Below are positions 60,224 through 64,000 of a DNA stretch of 64,000 nucleotides, one piece after another (position 1 is the first letter of the stretch; each line of letters begins with the position of its first letter). Made by a program: the position numbers and the translations under genes. Where the stretch lies: contig CALWVS010000005.1 in NCBI GenBank assembly GCA_944385095.1, forward strand, positions 1 to 64,000. The letters run 5' to 3'. Origin of the DNA: an uncultured Oscillospiraceae bacterium. Its GTDB lineage: Bacteria > Bacillota > Clostridia > Oscillospirales > Oscillospiraceae. Under the pieces are notes generated by a model. It was not told the DNA's origin. It saw only the letters and a program-made list of their open reading frames with translations, and did no database searches.

Positions 60224-61600
60224 TTAATCCTTTTTGGGTAAATACTTGTCGATATACTCGGGCTTAATACGCTTTAACTCACTTTTTGGCAGAATACTGA
60301 GCAATTCCCAACCCAAATCCAATGTATCGAAAATAGAGCGGTTTTCATCAGAACCCTGAGCCACATAGCGTTTTTCAAACTCATCGGCAAATCTTGCGTA
60401 TTGCAAATCGGTGGGGCTGAGGGCAGCCTCACCCAAAATGGACATCAATTCCTTGTTTTCCTTACCAGTTGCATAGGCAGCAAAGAGCTGGTTCATGGTG
60501 CCGGCGTGGTCCTCACGGGTTTTGCCTGCACCAGTACCCTTATCCTTCAGACGAGACAGAGAGGGCAGAACATCCACAGGAGGAATGATACCCTTACGGT
60601 ACAGCTCACGGGACAAAATAATCTGCCCCTCAGTGATATAACCGGTCAGGTCGGGGATGGGGTGTGTCTTGTCATCTTCTGGCATGGTCAAAATGGGAAT
60701 CAGGGTGATAGAGCCTTCTCGGTCCATCTGACGACCTGCACGTTCATACAGGGTTGCCAAGTTGGTGTACAGGTAGCCGGGATAGCCACGGCGACCGGGA
60801 ACTTCCTTCTTAGCGGCGGAAATCTCACGCAGAGCCTCGGCATAGTTGGTAATATCCGTCATGATAACCAGAACGTGCATACCCTTTTCAAATGCCAGAT
60901 ACTCCGCAGCAGTCAAAGCCATACGGGGGGTTGCAATACGCTCAACGGCTGGGTCGTTTGCCAGATTGGTAAAGAGCACAGTACGGTCAATGGCACCAGT
61001 GCGCTTAAACTCACTAACGAAAAATTCAGATTCTTCAAAGGTAATACCAATAGCAGCGAATACAACGGCGAAGTTACTTTCACCGTCCAGAACCTTTGCC
61101 TGACGGGCAATCTGAGCAGCCAGAGCAGCATGGGGCAGACCAGAACCGGAGAAAATAGGCAGCTTCTGCCCACGCACCAGGGTATTCAGACCATCAATGG
61201 TGGAGATGCCAGTCTGGATAAACTCGTTTGGATAGTTACGGGCAGCAGGGTTCATGGCAAGACCATTGATATCCCGATATTCATCAGCCAGAATGGCAGG
61301 ACCGCCGTCAATGGGTTGTCCCATACCATTGAACACACGCCCCAGCATATCGCCAGAAACACCAAGCTGGAGAGGGTGCCCCAGAAAGCGGATTTTAGAT
61401 TCTGCCAAGTTGATACCAGCAGAATTTTCAAATAACTGCACCACAGCGGCGTCACCGTTGACCTCCAATACCTGACAGCGGCGCACAGTACCATCTGAAA
61501 GCTCAATTTCACCCAGTTCATCGTAAGTGACGCCCTGCACATGGTTGACAACCATCAGAGGACCGGAAATTTCCTGAATGGTTTTGTATTCTCGAATCAC
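60224..61600 (-). CDS. atpB: V/A-type ATP synthase subunit B
   Basis: Non-catalytic nucleotide-binding subunit, 458 residues. Features: [68 protein letters not shown] region (no Walker A lysine in GSGLPH), and [17 protein letters not shown]. Its start overlaps the A subunit stop (ATGA). Confidence 0.96.
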   Translation of the reverse strand: MIREYKTIQEISGPLMVVNHVQGVTYDELGEIELSDGTVRRCQVLEVNGDAAVVQLFENSAGINLAESKIRFLGHPLQLGVSGDMLGRVFNGMGQPIDGGPAILADEYRDINGLAMNPAARNYPNEFIQTGISTIDGLNTLVRGQKLPIFSGSGLPHAALAAQIARQAKVLDGESNFAVVFAAIGITFEESEFFVSEFKRTGAIDRTVLFTNLANDPAVERIATPRMALTAAEYLAFEKGMHVLVIMTDITNYAEALREISAAKKEVPGRRGYPGYLYTNLATLYERAGRQMDREGSITLIPILTMPEDDKTHPIPDLTGYITEGQIILSRELYRKGIIPPVDVLPSLSRLKDKGTGAGKTREDHAGTMNQLFAAYATGKENKELMSILGEAALSPTDLQYARFADEFEKRYVAQGSDENRSIFDTLDLGWELLSILPKSELKRIKPEYIDKYLPKKD

Positions 61601-63372
61601 AGTTCACTCTCTCCCTTCTGTGCAATGGCTTCAATCTCCTGCTCCATCTCCAGTACAATCTGCATATAGTTGTCCTGATACTGGTCAGCAGGTACAGACT
61701 TTGCACGACCGATTTTTTCACGGCTCTCAATGGAGAACAGTGCATTCAAATCACCGCCACGCTCGGCAGCACTACGGCAGCGCCCATCGTAATCACGAAT
61801 CATAGACAGCATACGGGCTTGACGGTCGTACTCAGAGAAGGAATCAATGTCCACAAAGGAGTTCTGTTGCAGAAAATCCTCTCGAATCATTTTGGCAACT
61901 TCCAGCGTAATCTGATCCTTGGGGGACAGGGAATCCTTACCAACCAGCTGCACAATTTCGTTCAGGCTGGCTTCCTCCTGTAACATACTCATAGCCCACT
62001 CACGGTCTTTCAGGAAATCTTTGCCCAGATTTTCGTCATACCAGGGTTTCAGACTGTCCAAATACAGGGAGTAGGAGTTTAACCAGTTGATGGCTGGGAA
62101 GTGACGGCGGTAAGCAAGAGAGGCATCCAATGCCCAGAACACTTTGACAATACGCATGGTGGCCTGAGAAACAGGCTCAGACAAGTCACCACCGGGAGGG
62201 GAGACCGCACCAACCGCAGTCAGACTGCCACGGCGGTCCTCATCAGAACCAAGGCAGGATACAGAACCGGCACGTTCATAGAACTGAGCCAGACGGGAAC
62301 TGAGGTAAGCGGGATAGCCTTCTTCACCGGGCATTTCTTCCAGACGACCGGACATCTCACGCAGAGCCTCAGCCCAACGGGAAGTGGAGTCTGCAATCAC
62401 AGCCACAGCATAGCCCATATCACGGAAATACTCTGCAATGGTAATACCAGTGTAGATAGATGCCTCACGGGCAGCCACAGGCATATCGGAAGTGTTGGCA
62501 ATCAAAACAGTGCGCTTCATCAGAGATTGACCAGTACGGGGGTCAATCAGTTCAGGGAATTCACGCAATACGTCGGTCATCTCGTTACCACGCTCACCAC
62601 AGCCAATGTAGACCACCAAATCCACATCGGACCATTTTGCCAGAGCGTGCTGCATCACAGTCTTTCCGGAACCGAAGGGACCGGGGATGGCAGCAGTACC
62701 ACCCTTTGCCACAGGGAAGAAGGTATCCACGATACGTTGACCAGATTGCAGGGGAATCACAGGGGGATATTTATGTTTATAGGGACGACCCACACGCACA
62801 GGCCACTTTTGCATCAGGGTCAGTTCTGTCTGGGTACCGTCCTTTTGCTCCAAAACGGCTACCGTTTCTGTGACGGTAAAAGAGCCACCCTGAATGGACA
62901 CAATGGTACCAGACATGCGAGGGGGAATCATAATTTTGTGGAGAATGGAATCTGTCTCCTGTACAGTACCAATGATGTCACCACCTACAACAGCAGTGCC
63001 AGGCTGTACTGTGGGCACAAACTCCCACTTTTTGTTGCGGTCCAGTGCAGGCACCTCTACACCGCGGGGGAGGCTGTTGCTCTGGGTTTTTGCCTTGATT
63101 TCCTCCAGAGGACGCTGGATTCCATCATAAATATTTTCAATCAGACCGGGACCCAGTTCCACAGACAGAGGGGCACCAGTTGTGACAACCTCCGCACCAG
63201 GACCAAGACCAGAAGTTTCCTCATAAACCTGAATGGAAGCGGCATCACCATTCATGTTCAGAATTTCACCAATGAGACGCTGCTCACCAACACGAACCAC
63301 GTCTGCCATGTTTGCCTCCTGCATTCCGGTTGCAACAACCAGAGGACCAGAGACCTTGACAATCTTTCCCAT
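61597..63372 (-). CDS. atpA: V/A-type ATP synthase catalytic subunit A
   Basis: ATP-hydrolysing or synthesising subunit, 591 residues from the ATG at 63372 ([16 protein letters not shown]). It has the non-homologous insert typical of A subunits (residues about 120-200), the Walker A motif [14 protein letters not shown] and [13 protein letters not shown]. The longer GTG start at 63402 is less like the family. A hairpin lies between it and subunit F. Confidence 0.96.
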   Translation of the reverse strand: MGKIVKVSGPLVVATGMQEANMADVVRVGEQRLIGEILNMNGDAASIQVYEETSGLGPGAEVVTTGAPLSVELGPGLIENIYDGIQRPLEEIKAKTQSNSLPRGVEVPALDRNKKWEFVPTVQPGTAVVGGDIIGTVQETDSILHKIMIPPRMSGTIVSIQGGSFTVTETVAVLEQKDGTQTELTLMQKWPVRVGRPYKHKYPPVIPLQSGQRIVDTFFPVAKGGTAAIPGPFGSGKTVMQHALAKWSDVDLVVYIGCGERGNEMTDVLREFPELIDPRTGQSLMKRTVLIANTSDMPVAAREASIYTGITIAEYFRDMGYAVAVIADSTSRWAEALREMSGRLEEMPGEEGYPAYLSSRLAQFYERAGSVSCLGSDEDRRGSLTAVGAVSPPGGDLSEPVSQATMRIVKVFWALDASLAYRRHFPAINWLNSYSLYLDSLKPWYDENLGKDFLKDREWAMSMLQEEASLNEIVQLVGKDSLSPKDQITLEVAKMIREDFLQQNSFVDIDSFSEYDRQARMLSMIRDYDGRCRSAAERGGDLNALFSIESREKIGRAKSVPADQYQDNYMQIVLEMEQEIEAIAQKGESEL

Positions 63373-63441
63373 AGGTTTTCTAACCTTCTTTCCTACAACC
63401 ACATCTGCATATCATGCAAAGATGGGGACGAAAATTCAATG

Positions 63442-63474
63442 CTGTCTGGTCAGAACGACAGTCTGACCAGACAG
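63442..63474 (-). promoter_or_regulatory. hairpin between subunits F and A of the ATPase operon
   Basis: CTGTCTGGTCAGA (63442-63454) and TCTGACCAGACAG (63462-63474) form a perfect 13-bp stem with a 7-base loop. No T-run follows in the direction of transcription; it may stabilise the A-B-D message. Confidence 0.6.
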
Positions 63475-63496
63475 GATGTTTCTGTGGTGCTCAGGG

Positions 63497-63805
63497 TTAC
63501 AGAATATCTGCACCCACTGCCCGTTCCACAGCGTTCTTTACATTTGCCATGCCAATCCCCAAGCTGCCTTCTTTGCCGGGAATCAGGATAATGGCAGGTG
63601 TGAGGGCATCTTTATAGCGGGCAATCTCTGGCTGTAACTGGCTGGCGAGCTGCTCAGTCAAATATAAAATGGCATAGTTCTCTTTCGCCATTCGATAGAT
63701 TGCCTGCCGTGCCTGTTCTGCGTTGGATACAGGGCACACATCCAGTCCCAGAGACTTGAATCCCAGTACACTGTCAGAATCACCAATTACTGCAATACGG
63801 TACAT
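63497..63805 (-). CDS. atpF: V/A-type ATP synthase subunit F
   Basis: Central-stalk regulatory subunit, 102 residues, a CheY-like fold: RIAVIGDSDSVLGFKSLGL at the N-terminus, AILYLTEQLASQL in the middle and IILIPGKEGSLGIG near the end. It follows subunit C by 12 bases. Confidence 0.93.
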   Translation of the reverse strand: MYRIAVIGDSDSVLGFKSLGLDVCPVSNAEQARQAIYRMAKENYAILYLTEQLASQLQPEIARYKDALTPAIILIPGKEGSLGIGMANVKNAVERAVGADIL

Positions 63806-63817
63806 CTGTGCCCCTCC

Positions 63818-64000
63818 TTACACATAACTTTCACGCAGCCGTTCACGAATCACGGACCCATCCAAACCAGCTTTACGACCAGCCAAAATGGTACGGATGG
63901 TAGTCAGTTCTGCCTCTTTTGCATATAAATACCCAATCACAGTTTCCTCTCCAAATGGAATACGGCGGGCAGAGGAGAGATAATTTGTGAGAGCGTTGTC
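63818..64000 (-). CDS. atpC: V/A-type ATP synthase subunit C (partial, C-terminal end)
   Basis: Only the last 60 residues are in the window; the start lies beyond the right edge. The translation ends ARRIPFGEETVIGYLYAKEA then IRTILAGRKAGL and IRERLRESYV, which matches the C-terminus of the subunit that links the central stalk to the membrane rotor (the ake-E..niR..l.gk pattern). The gene is too short for the automatic frame list but clear from translation. Confidence 0.85.
   Translation of the reverse strand, partial: DNALTNYLSSARRIPFGEETVIGYLYAKEAELTTIRTILAGRKAGLDGSVIRERLRESYV

Noticed and set aside
62101..63591. 496-codon plus-strand frame opposite ATPase subunit A
   Set aside because: Shadow frame, His/Thr-rich and without ribosome site; the subunit A gene is unambiguous.

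Overview
The window looks like ordinary chromosome of an anaerobic, spore-forming member of the Bacillota (class Clostridia, possibly Oscillospirales). The reasons are a complete 2-hydroxyglutarate route of glutamate fermentation, spmA/spmB and GerM-type sporulation genes, a V/A-type ATPase operon, clostridial gene orders (smpB near ssrA; recA-recX-rimO-pgsA; a DUF1934 gene before argS) and strong GGAGG ribosome sites. I could not assign a species. I saw no rRNA, CRISPR array, insertion sequence or prophage. Start codons were chosen from ribosome-binding sites and family lengths and often differ from the longest open frame.

Layout. 0.2-3.2 kb (minus): ssrA (tmRNA), a cyclophilin, smpB, a GlmU-like nucleotidyltransferase and thiamine pyrophosphokinase. 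3.3-6.8 kb (plus): cysteine desulfurase, MATE exporter, metallo-beta-lactamase-fold protein. 6.9-10.5 kb: lipoprotein with FG-GAP/VCBS-like motifs followed by a two-component pair. 10.6-17.1 kb: DUF1385 protein, prmC, recA, recX, rimO, pgsA, YitT protein. 17.2-28.2 kb: an AraC-type regulator divergent from the nine-gene glutamate fermentation cluster gctAB-gcdA-hgdCAB-gcdC-gcdD/biotin fusion-gcdB. 28.3-31 kb: Zn/Mn-type ABC importer. 31-33.9 kb (minus): chemoreceptor and an acidic orphan protein. 34-38.5 kb: DUF1934, argS, NUDIX, tRNA and rRNA methyltransferases. 38.6-41.4 kb: AbrB-type regulator, spmAB, AlaX editing protein. 41.5-46.4 kb: a self-contained fructose phosphotransferase operon including HPr and enzyme I. 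46.5-49 kb (minus): azlCD and a D,D-carboxypeptidase. 49-54.1 kb: ComEA-like protein, a second two-component pair, GerM lipoprotein, O-acetylhomoserine sulfhydrylase, DUF3783 protein and tRNA-Leu(GAG). 54.2-59.3 kb: an FCD-type GntR regulator and a zinc dehydrogenase, divergent from a TRAP transporter. 59.5-64 kb (minus): V/A-type ATPase subunits C(partial)-F-A-B-D.

How it works together. The central cluster converts (R)-2-hydroxyglutarate to crotonyl-CoA: GctAB activates it to the CoA ester, HgdC-activated HgdAB removes water, and the membrane decarboxylase GcdABCD removes CO2 while exporting Na+. 2-Hydroxyglutarate dehydrogenase and the enzymes beyond crotonyl-CoA are not in the window. The ATPase could share the ion gradient, but its ion specificity cannot be read here.

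The most unusual parts lie in this cluster. The small membrane subunit GcdD is fused to a second biotin-carrier domain, and that domain is almost identical to the separate biotin carrier GcdC just upstream, including a 59-base identical DNA stretch. GctA carries an Ala/Lys/Glu-rich insertion near its C-terminus. Several strong intercistronic hairpins and an internal promoter suggest segmental control of subunit levels. Other items worth checking are repeated putative operator sequences between the zinc dehydrogenase and the TRAP operon, and a small acidic protein whose promoter is bracketed by direct repeats.
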